This document shows positions 1 through 9,823 of a stretch of DNA of 26,182 bases, in pieces. The position numbers were made by a program, and so were the translations under genes. The notes under the pieces are model-generated. The model made no database searches, was not told the DNA's origin, and was given only the letters and a program-made list of their open reading frames with translations. Location of the stretch: IMG/VR virus record IMGVR_UViG_3300025120_000467, positions 1 through 26,182 of that record, one strand, 5' to 3'. The stretch comes from a virus. The number at the start of each line of letters is the position of its first letter. Position 1 is the first letter of the stretch.

Positions 1-53
1 GTATTTGAATGAGTTGCTTCTGCAAAAGTAATATGTTCGCTTATTTTTTTCAT
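1..53 (-). CDS. Start of a probable M15-family peptidase / endolysin (partial)
   Basis: An ATG at 51-53 on the minus strand opens a frame that runs off the left edge after 17 complete codons, reading MKKISEHITFAEATHSN. The pattern of a short basic start followed by SEHIT..EAT.S is what I recall at the N-terminus of phage peptidase M15 proteins (zinc D-Ala-D-Ala carboxypeptidase-like), which cut peptidoglycan cross-bridges and serve as endolysins. The start lies 3 bases beyond the stop codon of the giant virion gene, matching the tight spacing elsewhere. There is no Shine-Dalgarno sequence; the leader is A/T only. A lysis gene directly after the ejection proteins would be reasonable. The zinc ligands lie outside the window, so the family call rests on the N-terminal pattern alone. 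That a gene starts here is more certain than what it encodes. Confidence 0.6.
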   Translation of the reverse strand, partial: MKKISEHITFAEATHSN

Positions 54-56
54 AAA

Positions 57-3000
57 TTAATTAATTTTTGGAAACTTTAGCTTTGGTGATTTAAGTTTAG
101 GAAATTTAAGTAAAGACGGAGGAGATGTAAGTCCTTGTGAACCTTCGTCTAAACCTAAATTATATTTATTAAACCCTGAAAACATCATTATTCTTTGATA
201 ATTTTCATAATCTTTATTCATTGCTCCCTGAAGATTTAAAATCTTTTGATACATTCTATCTAAAGGAAGATTTATAAGTCCAGAAGTAAGAGTAGTTCCA
301 GCTTCTATATAATATTTGTTATCTAAACTCCAACCTAACCAATCTGCTTCTGCTTTGTTATATTGTAAGGTATTCCAAGCTTTTGCAAATTTTCTAGCTT
401 TTATACCTATTGGAGGTGATATATCAGCTGCTGTTAAAAATACTTTTAATAGTTTATTTTGTTCTGTGTTTTCTTCATCAGTTAAATTATTAACTTTGAG
501 TCCAATTTTTATTATTCCATTAATAATAGCCATTTTTAAACCAGAACCTTTTAATAAAGTACCAACCCATCCTTCATAAAATCTTGCGGTTTGAGTTTCC
601 CACTCTTCATCATCTTCATCACCCCACATTTTAGCCATTAAACCTTGTTGTAAATAATTAAATAATACGTTTTGTATAACAGCATAATACATTATTTTAG
701 AAAAATTATTAGCTGCGTTACCTCTACCTTTATATATATCTTCTGCTGATTTTTTTATTATTCTACCATATTGTAATGGTGTGTTCATAAAACTTAATAT
801 TAATCTTCCTTCAAGAGAAGCTTGATTCATAGATATTTTAGAAGGATCTGCAGATTGTTGGCTTATTTCCGCTGTTGTATAAAAATCTGTATATGCTTGG
901 GCTTCAGCTTCTTTTTCAGTCATACCACTTTTAACTAATGACTTTATTCTATTTCTATAAAAAACAGCTCCACCTGATGCTATTGCAAATGCATCTGCAG
1001 CTCTAGTTAAAGTATAACCTTGTTTTAATAAATAAAATATACCTGCTTTACCTTTTTCTAAAAAACTAGTATATTTTGGGTTTTTAAGAACATCTAATAT
1101 TTCAGCTTCTTGTATATCACTCATTAAACCTGCTCTTCTATCTTTTAAATAGTCACTGTTCCATAGTGTTAAAAAATCTTTACTTACTTGAGGAACATTT
1201 GCTAAAGCTGCTCCAGCTAAAAAAATGTTATTATCACTAGTGTTGATAAAGTTACTAGCAGATATAGTTTGTAGAAGCGCTGATCGCATATTAAAGAACA
1301 TTGTAACTCCAATAGAACCGTTTACCCAATCAATAAAAGCATTATTATCTGTAGGTTTATTACTACCTGTTTTCATTCGATATAACATGTCATTTAAAGC
1401 TTTAACATATCTACTTCCATAAGCATATTCTAATTTATTAAGGTTGTCTTTTGTAAAAATTAAATCTACATTTTCTTGCCATTTCAATAAGTATTTTTTT
1501 CTATTTACTTTAGATAAATTATTTTGTACATCGTTTAATATACTTGTGTCTGCCCAGTTTTCTGTTGGCATTAAATAACCGTTTGGTTGTTTAGATAATA
1601 ACTTTACTTTTTGCGCAAAAGCTTTTAGTTTTTCATCTTTTCTAACAATAGTGCTTAATTTAAAAACATCTTTTGGTGTTAAACCTGTTATTTCATTTAA
1701 TTCTCCAGAGTTTAATTCAGGACTAAATGCGTACATGTTATTCCATAAATAAACTCTAATAGCTTCATCATTAGTAAAATTTTCATACCCAGAGTTTTCT
1801 TTAAGTGTTTTTTTAATTCCTTTAAAATCTTTTTTTATTAAGTTTTTCCAGTCTCTAAAAGCAGCTTGTCTTGATTGCATTAGATTTAACATACCATCAC
1901 TGTATGGATCTATTAAAGCTTTTGTTAAATAATCTAATTGTTTTTCTCCTTTAGCGCCTTTAGCACCTGCTATCATATACATTAGTCCTAAAAAGTCTTG
2001 ATCAGCAGCAGGTAACCATATATCGTATTTACCTTTGTTTTTTCCTGCTCTCTCTGCTATTACCTTACCAATAACATCGGCTTCATCTAAACCTTTATTA
2101 TCTTGTATTATTTGATTTAAACCTTGAGATAAGTTATCAGCATATTTATTTCTTTCATTATTTAAAGAAAACTTAATATCAGCAGTTTCTAAAATGTTAT
2201 TAACTTCTTTGCTTTTACTATTATCATTGTTTCTAAAATAGAAATCATTATAACCTTGGTTTATTTTGTCTAATAAATAATAAGCAATTGTTTTATTGTT
2301 TAAATTACCTAAATTAGGAACTTTAAATTTAATAGCTTTTTTGTTATATTTTATACTTTCAATTTTAGCACCATCTAAAACTCTAGCCATATAAAATTGT
2401 TGATCTATGTCATTTGCAAAATCTAAAAAATTAGAAATTTTCCCATTCATTTTTTCAGCTAAACTAAACTTAACAACATCTGACTTTCCTCCTGCTAAAT
2501 TATTTATAACTTCTGCTCTAGTGTTTTCATCTTTTAATATATTATAAAGATCTACATTTTTATTTGCTATTTTCTTTAAAAATACTTTGTCTCTTAAAGC
2601 ATTTCTAGCTTCTTGTAAAATTACAACATCACCAAATCTTTCCATTAAAGAAGTTCTTCTATCAAATAAAGCTGTAGCCCATAAAGGAGTACCTTTTTTA
2701 GGGTTTACTTCAATTTCTTCTAACTGAGATAATTCTGATTTTGTGTTTTTACCACCATATTTTCTTATTAATCTAGTTGTTTCTTCTAAACCATAAAAAC
2801 TTTGTAAAAATTTAACCCTTGTCATTGGTTTCATTTTTATTGGTTTACCTATATCATCATAAGCTTTTAGTCTAGGTGGTGTTTTTTTAGAATCGTATGT
2901 TGATTGTCCAGTTACAGGGTCTATAGGATTGTTTATTACATTCCATATTAATTCCCAGTTGTTATACATAAAAACATCTAAATCTGCTCTGTTTTTAAAA

Positions 3001-6000
3001 GTAATTCTTCTAGCTAATGTTTTAGATAAAACAGCTAGTTTTTCTTTAAAGTTTTTAAAATCTAAAGTTTCTATATTTGGAGCATTTAGTATTTGTTTTT
3101 TTACTTGTGATATTATTACTTTAGCTGGACTTGTTAATTCAGATAAAGCTTTGTATGTTTTTACAGGTAAACCAAACATTAAATCATAAGTTTTAAAAGA
3201 TTTTAATTCTTTTAACTCATCAATTTCGTTTTCAGTTAAATTTTCTTTAGCTTCTAACTCAATACCACGCTCTAAATCTTTTAATTCTTTTTTAAGTTCT
3301 TTTCTTATTTTAGGATCTTGCTCTGTTTTAAGTTTTTTATTTGCAGGTATACTAGGATCATTAATATCAAAAACAACAGAACCTCCTAATGGTATAGCTT
3401 CTATTTCTACGTCTTTACCATCTTCATTAGTAAAACCAAAAATAGGATCTTTTAATAATTCTACTAACTTGTTTTGATTATTTTCAAATTCTAAAGCTTC
3501 TTCTTGTAACTCTTCTTCATTGCTTAATTGATTTTCATCTGAAATTTTATTAGCATCAAATTCTTCTGTAAATTTTTGAGTAGTAACAGTACCTGTTTTA
3601 AGAGCAGTTTTCATTTTATTTCTTAACTGAGCATTTATCCAACCGTTTAAGTTGTTATTTTCAGTAATAAAATTACCTTTACTATTTTTATAACCTTTAA
3701 CGTCTAACTTGTTTAGTTCATTATTTATTTCGTTAGAACTTAAACCTTGGTCTGTTAATTCTTTTCTTTTATTTTCTCTTAATTTTAAAAATTCTTTATT
3801 AAAATTTCTTATATGAGGTATTAATGCTACCTGAGTTTCAGCTAACATGTTTTCAGCGCTGTAATCTGGTAAGTTTCCGTATAAAACATCTGCTTTATAA
3901 GCTATAACATCTTCATATTGTTGCAAAACTTCATAAAGAACATTGTCTATTTGACGAGTATTACCCCACTTGTTTTTGTTGTAAAGTGAGTTTACTTTTG
4001 ACTTAAATTCATTACCTTGCGTAGCACCACGCATAGAAAATTTTTCATCAAAATCATAAATATCTTCTTCAGGTTTTATTTCTTTTTTAAGTTTAACAGG
4101 TTTTTTTGTTTCAGCAACAACAGTGCTTATTTCTTTTTTTAATGCTTTTTTGTCTACTTCAGCACCTTGTTTAGTTAGTTTTTTAAACGCTTTGTTTTTG
4201 TTAAAATTACCTGAATCTAAAGTTGCGTTAAAATCTTTTATAAAATTATAAACAGATCTACCTGAATCAAATTTAATATCACTTCTTCCAAAGTATTGTA
4301 ATACTTGTCTTAATATATCGCCTAGCTTTGTAAAAATATCTTCATCATATGTTACCGCGTTATTGCTTATTGCTTCTGAATACAAAGGTAAAGCTTCTTC
4401 CCACTGATTACCTAAAGCTTTATCAACTTTTCTTTTATGTTCTTCTTTAGTTATACTGCCAGCCTTTAGCTCTGCGTCATAACCTGCAATTTTTTCAGAA
4501 TATTTTTTAATATATTGACCAAATCTACGCAGCCATTGATCTGGCATTGCTGTTAGTTTAGAATCTTTTAAAACTAGCTTTTCTTGTAGTTTTAGTAATT
4601 CTGCAGTAAAAGCTCTACCTATTAAAATTTGAGATTCTGGATCTCCTTTTATAGTTTTATATATTATACCATGTATAAACTCGTGTTGCTTAGTTGTTAT
4701 AGCTCCATCTTTAGAAGCTAAAGCATTATTAATACCTATGAATTGTCTACCATCTTTCATCTGAATATCCATTCCATATTGGCCTGCAGTTTTTTCTGCT
4801 TTTCTTTTGGTAAAACCAAATTCTTTCATTAAATAATCAACAGCCTCTTCGTTGCTTTCAAATTCTTTGTATACAGTATTTTCTAATGTGTTATCTTTTA
4901 TTGCCTTAACTAGTTGTTCAGTTGTTTTTTTAGACATACTATCATAATATGTTCTAGATATTTTTTCTTCTAAAAGTTTGATTTTTTCTTCAGTGGCAGG
5001 TTTAAAAGATTTGTCTTCTGTTTTTAAGTTTTGTCTTAATACGCCAACAGTTTGTAAGTCACCTAATATTTGTTCAGCAACAGACGCAGAAGTATTAGTT
5101 GGCATTCTATTTATATTATTATTAAAAGCATCCATTTCTTCAATAAGTTGATCTGCTTCTTGTTGAGTATATATTTCTTGATCTACTTGTTTAGCTAATA
5201 GTTTTTTAGCTTTTTTCTTATTATAAGCCATGTAGCTTAAAGCATTAAATCTGTCTATAGCATCCATACCTAAAAGTTGTCTTCCGGTTTTCGCTGCTAA
5301 ATTGAGGGTAACACCAGCGCCAGGTATTAAAGATCCTGCAACAAATGATAAAAGAACAGTATCAAGAAAATCTTGACCAGATATAGTATCTTTTAAAAAA
5401 TTCTTACCAGCCATTTCATTAACATCTCTATTAACGCCATAAACTTCTCCAAATTGTTGTACATTTTCTTGAAAAACTTCTTTTAAACCTTCACCAGTAA
5501 TATTTAAACCAGTTCTAGCAGCTGATAAAGCTTTTTTAAATGCTGACAAGCCTTCTTTCTTATATATTTTAAAAGCATTTTCAAGTAAACTTGGTTTAAG
5601 TAATTTACCAAATAAAGCATCTGTTGCTTTTGTTTGTGGAGAAATAGGCGCTGTTAATGCGTATAATAATCCTGTTTCTATAGAAGATACAGTTGCTAAA
5701 TTAGATGCTTCTTCATCACTAAATCCAGCTTGCCTTGCTTGCTTCAATGTTTCTTCGTAACCTCTAGAAAAACCTAAAGTACTTTGACCTATTATAGCAT
5801 CAGCCATACCTCTTTTAATAGGAATAGTTTTAAGATATTTTCTAGTTTTACCTAGTACTCCTAAACCTTTAGCAAAACCTCCTACAGCTTGCCTAGTAAT
5901 TCCCATACCTCTAGTCAATGCTAGTTGAAATATTAAATCTCCAATAACATTAGAACCTGCATCAAAAGCCCCTAACACACTAAAAGCAGTTCCTTTTCTA

Positions 6001-7382
6001 TTACCTTGTCTAGCTTGCTTTCTTATTCTGTCTGCTTCTTCTTGAGTTAAAAAAGGGGTTGCGTCAAGAGATCTTGTTGCGTCTATTATTCTGTTATTAG
6101 CGTCTACAACATATCTAGTTTCAGAACTAGGATCTGTATATTCATAACCTTTAGCAAATACAAATCTACCAAAAGTATTATATTTAGTATCAACAACGTC
6201 TAAATCTTCTAGAGCTAATTCTTGTCTTATACTTTCTGAAACCCCTTCAAAGTAGTCACCAGGTAAAATACCATAAGTACTAGCACTAAAATTAACTATA
6301 GCTTCAGATAAACCGTTCCACCCTGTGCCAAGTCTATCTAATAAAAATTGACCAGTTGTAATGTTTCCACCAGTTTGAAGTAGTTTTTGATATTCTATAT
6401 TGTTTTTTTCGTCTTGCTCTTCTAGTTTTTGAGATATTAAAGGAAATTGTTTTTTAATAAATTTTTCATAATTATAAACTTTTATGTTTTCAGAAGAAAT
6501 ATTAAATCTAATACCTTTTAAATCTGGATCAACACCATTTTGTTTTTCATACATAAGCTTTTGCTGCTTAATGTCTCGTGTTAATTGATCATTAATATAC
6601 ATGTTTAGATACTGAAGTTTTTTAGCTTCAAAAGCTAAGGCTGGATCATAGTTTTGACCGTAATTTCTTGTATCCATGTCTAATTCTAAAAACCTTTTAA
6701 GATCTTTATCAAAACCTCTTTCTTGTAAAAAACCACCAAAATCATTTATATTTGTGTTTGTTTCAGCTAACTCTTCTCCATTATATATTTCATTCACTAA
6801 ACTAGCGTCCTCTAAATCTCCCTCATATATATAGGGTTGGTTTAGTTTTTGTATGTTTATGTAACTATTTACTTCATCGGGAGTTTTTACTTGATAAGTT
6901 GCTATTTTTCTTTTAGCATTATCTATTGCTATTTGTGATGTAGGATTAAGTGCAGAAACTTTTTCATTTTGAGTATAACCTGCTAATTCTAATTCTTCTG
7001 CAGTTATAAAATTTTGATCTACAGCTAACTGTACATTTACATCTTCAAATAAACCAAATTTATTTTTCTCTAAAGTTTTTGGTTTTCCTAATTTACCCAT
7101 GCTTGTAGCCATGTTGTCATAATAAGACTGTGGCTTTACTGGTAAACCATATTTATCTACTTCAGCTGGAGATTCCGATAAAGTATCTTCCGATAGTAAT
7201 TCCCCATTGTCTTGCGATGCGAACATGTTTGGTAGAGGCGCTACATTTGCATCCGTTGCAACACCCTCCACTTTTTTTAGTTCTGCACCAGGATTTTCTG
7301 ACAACCATATTATTCTATCTGTTTGAGAATAATTAGTTAAATCTATTTCCTCTCCGTTTATAATATATATTTTTTGTTCCAT
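57..7382 (-). CDS. Giant internal virion / DNA-ejection protein with HExxH motif (2441 aa)
   Basis: This is by far the largest gene here and sits last in the ejection cluster, in the slot held by gp16 in T7 (about 1318 aa). The N-terminus (INGEEIDLTNYS...IIWLSENPGAELKK) is a start I recall from large virion proteins of uncultured marine phages. A hydrophobic glycine-rich stretch lies near residues 670-695 and could insert into a membrane. An HEFIH motif at residues 900-904 fits the HExxH zinc-metalloprotease signature; possible further acidic ligands include E995/E996. Residues about 1050-1330 are highly charged. Roughly residues 1960-2260 (NMRSALLQTISASNF, SFMNTPLQYGRIIKK) form the part I recognise as conserved in giant phage virion proteins. 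The C-terminus ends in a lysine-proline repeat. KFS(L/M) occurs at 1114, 1638 and 1737. The start is one base after the stop of the preceding gene. Role in ejection is inferred from position, size and homology by memory; protease activity is only a motif-level suggestion. Confidence 0.8.
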   Translation of the reverse strand: MEQKIYIINGEEIDLTNYSQTDRIIWLSENPGAELKKVEGVATDANVAPLPNMFASQDNGELLSEDTLSESPAEVDKYGLPVKPQSYYDNMATSMGKLGKPKTLEKNKFGLFEDVNVQLAVDQNFITAEELELAGYTQNEKVSALNPTSQIAIDNAKRKIATYQVKTPDEVNSYINIQKLNQPYIYEGDLEDASLVNEIYNGEELAETNTNINDFGGFLQERGFDKDLKRFLELDMDTRNYGQNYDPALAFEAKKLQYLNMYINDQLTRDIKQQKLMYEKQNGVDPDLKGIRFNISSENIKVYNYEKFIKKQFPLISQKLEEQDEKNNIEYQKLLQTGGNITTGQFLLDRLGTGWNGLSEAIVNFSASTYGILPGDYFEGVSESIRQELALEDLDVVDTKYNTFGRFVFAKGYEYTDPSSETRYVVDANNRIIDATRSLDATPFLTQEEADRIRKQARQGNRKGTAFSVLGAFDAGSNVIGDLIFQLALTRGMGITRQAVGGFAKGLGVLGKTRKYLKTIPIKRGMADAIIGQSTLGFSRGYEETLKQARQAGFSDEEASNLATVSSIETGLLYALTAPISPQTKATDALFGKLLKPSLLENAFKIYKKEGLSAFKKALSAARTGLNITGEGLKEVFQENVQQFGEVYGVNRDVNEMAGKNFLKDTISGQDFLDTVLLSFVAGSLIPGAGVTLNLAAKTGRQLLGMDAIDRFNALSYMAYNKKKAKKLLAKQVDQEIYTQQEADQLIEEMDAFNNNINRMPTNTSASVAEQILGDLQTVGVLRQNLKTEDKSFKPATEEKIKLLEEKISRTYYDSMSKKTTEQLVKAIKDNTLENTVYKEFESNEEAVDYLMKEFGFTKRKAEKTAGQYGMDIQMKDGRQFIGINNALASKDGAITTKQHEFIHGIIYKTIKGDPESQILIGRAFTAELLKLQEKLVLKDSKLTAMPDQWLRRFGQYIKKYSEKIAGYDAELKAGSITKEEHKRKVDKALGNQWEEALPLYSEAISNNAVTYDEDIFTKLGDILRQVLQYFGRSDIKFDSGRSVYNFIKDFNATLDSGNFNKNKAFKKLTKQGAEVDKKALKKEISTVVAETKKPVKLKKEIKPEEDIYDFDEKFSMRGATQGNEFKSKVNSLYNKNKWGNTRQIDNVLYEVLQQYEDVIAYKADVLYGNLPDYSAENMLAETQVALIPHIRNFNKEFLKLRENKRKELTDQGLSSNEINNELNKLDVKGYKNSKGNFITENNNLNGWINAQLRNKMKTALKTGTVTTQKFTEEFDANKISDENQLSNEEELQEEALEFENNQNKLVELLKDPIFGFTNEDGKDVEIEAIPLGGSVVFDINDPSIPANKKLKTEQDPKIRKELKKELKDLERGIELEAKENLTENEIDELKELKSFKTYDLMFGLPVKTYKALSELTSPAKVIISQVKKQILNAPNIETLDFKNFKEKLAVLSKTLARRITFKNRADLDVFMYNNWELIWNVINNPIDPVTGQSTYDSKKTPPRLKAYDDIGKPIKMKPMTRVKFLQSFYGLEETTRLIRKYGGKNTKSELSQLEEIEVNPKKGTPLWATALFDRRTSLMERFGDVVILQEARNALRDKVFLKKIANKNVDLYNILKDENTRAEVINNLAGGKSDVVKFSLAEKMNGKISNFLDFANDIDQQFYMARVLDGAKIESIKYNKKAIKFKVPNLGNLNNKTIAYYLLDKINQGYNDFYFRNNDNSKSKEVNNILETADIKFSLNNERNKYADNLSQGLNQIIQDNKGLDEADVIGKVIAERAGKNKGKYDIWLPAADQDFLGLMYMIAGAKGAKGEKQLDYLTKALIDPYSDGMLNLMQSRQAAFRDWKNLIKKDFKGIKKTLKENSGYENFTNDEAIRVYLWNNMYAFSPELNSGELNEITGLTPKDVFKLSTIVRKDEKLKAFAQKVKLLSKQPNGYLMPTENWADTSILNDVQNNLSKVNRKKYLLKWQENVDLIFTKDNLNKLEYAYGSRYVKALNDMLYRMKTGSNKPTDNNAFIDWVNGSIGVTMFFNMRSALLQTISASNFINTSDNNIFLAGAALANVPQVSKDFLTLWNSDYLKDRRAGLMSDIQEAEILDVLKNPKYTSFLEKGKAGIFYLLKQGYTLTRAADAFAIASGGAVFYRNRIKSLVKSGMTEKEAEAQAYTDFYTTAEISQQSADPSKISMNQASLEGRLILSFMNTPLQYGRIIKKSAEDIYKGRGNAANNFSKIMYYAVIQNVLFNYLQQGLMAKMWGDEDDEEWETQTARFYEGWVGTLLKGSGLKMAIINGIIKIGLKVNNLTDEENTEQNKLLKVFLTAADISPPIGIKARKFAKAWNTLQYNKAEADWLGWSLDNKYYIEAGTTLTSGLINLPLDRMYQKILNLQGAMNKDYENYQRIMMFSGFNKYNLGLDEGSQGLTSPPSLLKFPKLKSPKLKFPKIN

Positions 7383-7383
7383 T

Positions 7384-9132
7384 TTATTTAATATTAAGAG
7401 CTTTGTTCATTCTTATTATATATTCTTCTTCAGTTTCTTCTGCGTTATCAGCACCCATAGGATTAGCTTTCATCCAATCGGTTTTTTTAGCCCTTTGCAT
7501 TAATATAGTTTTATTTGAAATAGCTTTTCTTTCGCTAACAGTACTATTATCTAAAATAAATTTAAGTCTATCAACAGCTGACTCTAAATTATAATCACCT
7601 GCATAACTAATATTGTTATTTTTACTAATATAAAATCCAGGTTTTTCATTATAGAGATCTTCCGCGATTTCTCGTGCTCCTTTACCGTTGTTTATTTTTT
7701 TAGTTGAGTTTCTATCGTAATATTCTTGATTACTTTTACCTTTAACTTGTGTACTTTCAGCGTTTAGCCAAACTTCTATTGTTTCCTCTATAGTCATAAG
7801 TTGACTTCCAGGAGAAATTCTATTTAAGTTTTCAGAAACTACTTCTATATTTGTTTTCTGTGAGTTTTCATCAGCACCCATCATTACATTATTATAATAC
7901 TCAGCTCTATAGCCTACTGGCTCTACAGGATCTTGTGCTTTTACTATAGCTTTATTACGTGATTTATACCATCTTCCTTCAGAATCTTGTTTTAAGTTAG
8001 ATGTATTTGCTTTTACTATTTGCTCAAACAAAGCTTCTTTAAATTGATCATCAGTAGGATTTATTGTTTGATAATCATTTTCAAAACCTTGATTTAATTT
8101 TTGTAAATCAATATTCCAAGCATTTGCCGCTGTTTGTACATTAGTGTTTACACCTGCTACTTTTTGTGTAAGTATACCTTCCATTTCAGTTCTTAAAGCG
8201 TCCATGTTTAGATAATTTCTAATTTCTGTTGTTCTTTGTGAATTTTCTTCGTTACCTTCTACTTTTATTGTATCATAAACAATAGTATCTTCAGTCCAAA
8301 ACCTTGGGTCAATTTGACCATTATTTGCTATAACACCTATTCCATTACCAGCTTTACTTTTTTCTTTAGTTTTCATCATATCTAAAGATTCATTTACTAT
8401 TTGAGGTACGTTAGATACAAAATCAAAATTACTTCCTTCGTTAACTTGAGAATTCCATTTTCTAGCACTTATTATTTTTTCTCTATATTTTCCCTTCACT
8501 GTTTTTCCGTCTTCAATTCCTGTTTCATAACCTGAAACCTTTACCATTATATCATTTGACTCAGGATCATAAACCATTTCAAATTGACCATCAACAACAT
8601 CGCCTATTGAATTAAGAAAAAATTGATTATTAGCTATTTCGTCTTCGTCTTTACCTAGTATAGTTATTTTTTTACCTATAGTAGCTGCGTTTTGTTTCCA
8701 GTATTCTCCTGTAGCTGCAAAACTAGTAACTGTTTTTTTAGTTAAATCTAATAAATCATAGTAGTCTCTTATAGCTTTTTGCGCAGATAATCTTTTTTCA
8801 TTATCTCCAAATTGAGTTTTTAAATAAATTTGAGCTTGTGTAGCTATATCAATTCTACTGTTTAAAGTTCTTTGTAGTTCAGTGTCTATTGCAGAGGTTT
8901 TTGGTGCAGAAGAAAGATTACTCATCTGTTCTAAATTCCAAACATCTGCAGCACCTTGAACATTTTGCATGCGTTGTATAACAGCTTGATTTTTTCTTTC
9001 CTCAGCCTGTTCTTTTCTTAAACGTTCAGTTTCATCAGCTCGTCTACTTTTGTCTCCTGTCATTAATACTTGTAACGCAGCCATAGTAGGATTCATGCCA
9101 GTTAAAGGTTTTGGATTGTCGTATGCTCCCAT
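7384..9132 (-). CDS. Internal virion protein-like (582 aa), T7 gp15 slot
   Basis: A 582-residue, mostly helical and polar protein without an obvious signal peptide or membrane segment. Residues about 25-65 are rich in R, K, E and Q and probably form a coiled coil. No catalytic motif is visible. It starts 16 bases after the 222-residue protein and stops one base before the giant virion gene, so the three genes are likely translated from one message. In T7 the matching slot holds gp15, which with gp14 and gp16 forms the channel that carries DNA across the cell envelope. I infer a similar role from position and composition only; sequence similarity to T7 gp15 is not evident by eye. A head cargo protein of the kind described in crAss-like virions is the main alternative. 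Confidence 0.65.
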   Translation of the reverse strand: MGAYDNPKPLTGMNPTMAALQVLMTGDKSRRADETERLRKEQAEERKNQAVIQRMQNVQGAADVWNLEQMSNLSSAPKTSAIDTELQRTLNSRIDIATQAQIYLKTQFGDNEKRLSAQKAIRDYYDLLDLTKKTVTSFAATGEYWKQNAATIGKKITILGKDEDEIANNQFFLNSIGDVVDGQFEMVYDPESNDIMVKVSGYETGIEDGKTVKGKYREKIISARKWNSQVNEGSNFDFVSNVPQIVNESLDMMKTKEKSKAGNGIGVIANNGQIDPRFWTEDTIVYDTIKVEGNEENSQRTTEIRNYLNMDALRTEMEGILTQKVAGVNTNVQTAANAWNIDLQKLNQGFENDYQTINPTDDQFKEALFEQIVKANTSNLKQDSEGRWYKSRNKAIVKAQDPVEPVGYRAEYYNNVMMGADENSQKTNIEVVSENLNRISPGSQLMTIEETIEVWLNAESTQVKGKSNQEYYDRNSTKKINNGKGAREIAEDLYNEKPGFYISKNNNISYAGDYNLESAVDRLKFILDNSTVSERKAISNKTILMQRAKKTDWMKANPMGADNAEETEEEYIIRMNKALNIK

Positions 9133-9148
9133 ATTTTTGTTTTAAATT

Positions 9149-9817
9149 TTAACCACCTATTACACTACCGATACCACCTAAAAGGTTACTAGCCGCATTG
9201 TATTGATTTGCTTCTGCAGCTGCCGCTGCCGTTTGATTACTATAATGTTGTTGTTGTGCGTTGTCTAATAAACCAGCAGCTCTATTCATTTCAGACACTT
9301 GTCTATTTTCTCTAGTACTAAATTCAAATGTTTGACCCATGACATCAGCGTTTTGCAGACGTTGTTGTTCTGCCATCTTTTGTTCTTGTAGTTTTTGAGC
9401 TCCTTTAGCAACTAATTTATCGTTAGCAGCTTCTTGTAATTGTATGCTGGCGCTAATTCCTTTTTTACTTTGCAGCGCTGCTTGAGCTAAAGCTGTTGCT
9501 CCACCCGCTCCTGCACCAGTGGCCCTTAATGTATCTAGAGTATTTGCTAAAGCTATATCTGATTGCTCTGCTTGAAATTCAGCCGCTTGAGTAGCAACCC
9601 CAAGGTTTTCATAAGGATTACTTAGTTCACCACTAGTATCAGTTACATTAGCATAAGGATTTATAATAGGTTGTCTACCATCTTCTAAAGTTTGTAGTTC
9701 TCTCGCTAGTCTATCTCTTTCGTTTTTAGAGTCTCTAGCTCTAGCCCTAGCACTTGATGCCGCTTTTCCTGCTCCGACCATACCTATTATACCTTGGCCT
9801 ATTGTTGCTGCTCCCAT
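9149..9817 (-). CDS. Small Gly/Ala/Gln-rich internal virion protein (222 aa), T7 gp14 slot
   Basis: The N-terminus (residues 1-20, GAATIGQGIIGMVGAGKAAS) and the C-terminus (LLGGIGSVIGG) are glycine-rich hydrophobic segments of the glycine-zipper type, suited to membrane insertion. Between them is a long Ala/Gln/Glu helix with a conserved-looking stretch (ATQAAEFQAEQSDIALANTL, then a GAGAGGATALAQAALQSKKG segment) that I recall from small virion proteins of marine and crAss-like phages. Size and composition fit T7 gp14 (196 aa) and P22 gp7, which are ejected at infection and open a pore in the host envelope. It lies 6 bases after the GNAT-like gene and 16 bases before the 582-residue gene. The ejection role is inferred from composition and gene order. 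Confidence 0.7.
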   Translation of the reverse strand: MGAATIGQGIIGMVGAGKAASSARARARDSKNERDRLARELQTLEDGRQPIINPYANVTDTSGELSNPYENLGVATQAAEFQAEQSDIALANTLDTLRATGAGAGGATALAQAALQSKKGISASIQLQEAANDKLVAKGAQKLQEQKMAEQQRLQNADVMGQTFEFSTRENRQVSEMNRAAGLLDNAQQQHYSNQTAAAAAEANQYNAASNLLGGIGSVIGG

Positions 9818-9823
9818 ATTAAT

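Noticed and set aside
316-579. Plus-strand open frames such as 316-579, 1225-1422, 2929-3189, 12990-13226, 14358-14597, 20674-20895 and 23440-23658
   Set aside because: All lie opposite well-supported minus-strand genes, have leader-less starts and compositions typical of antisense shadows; none resembles a known protein.
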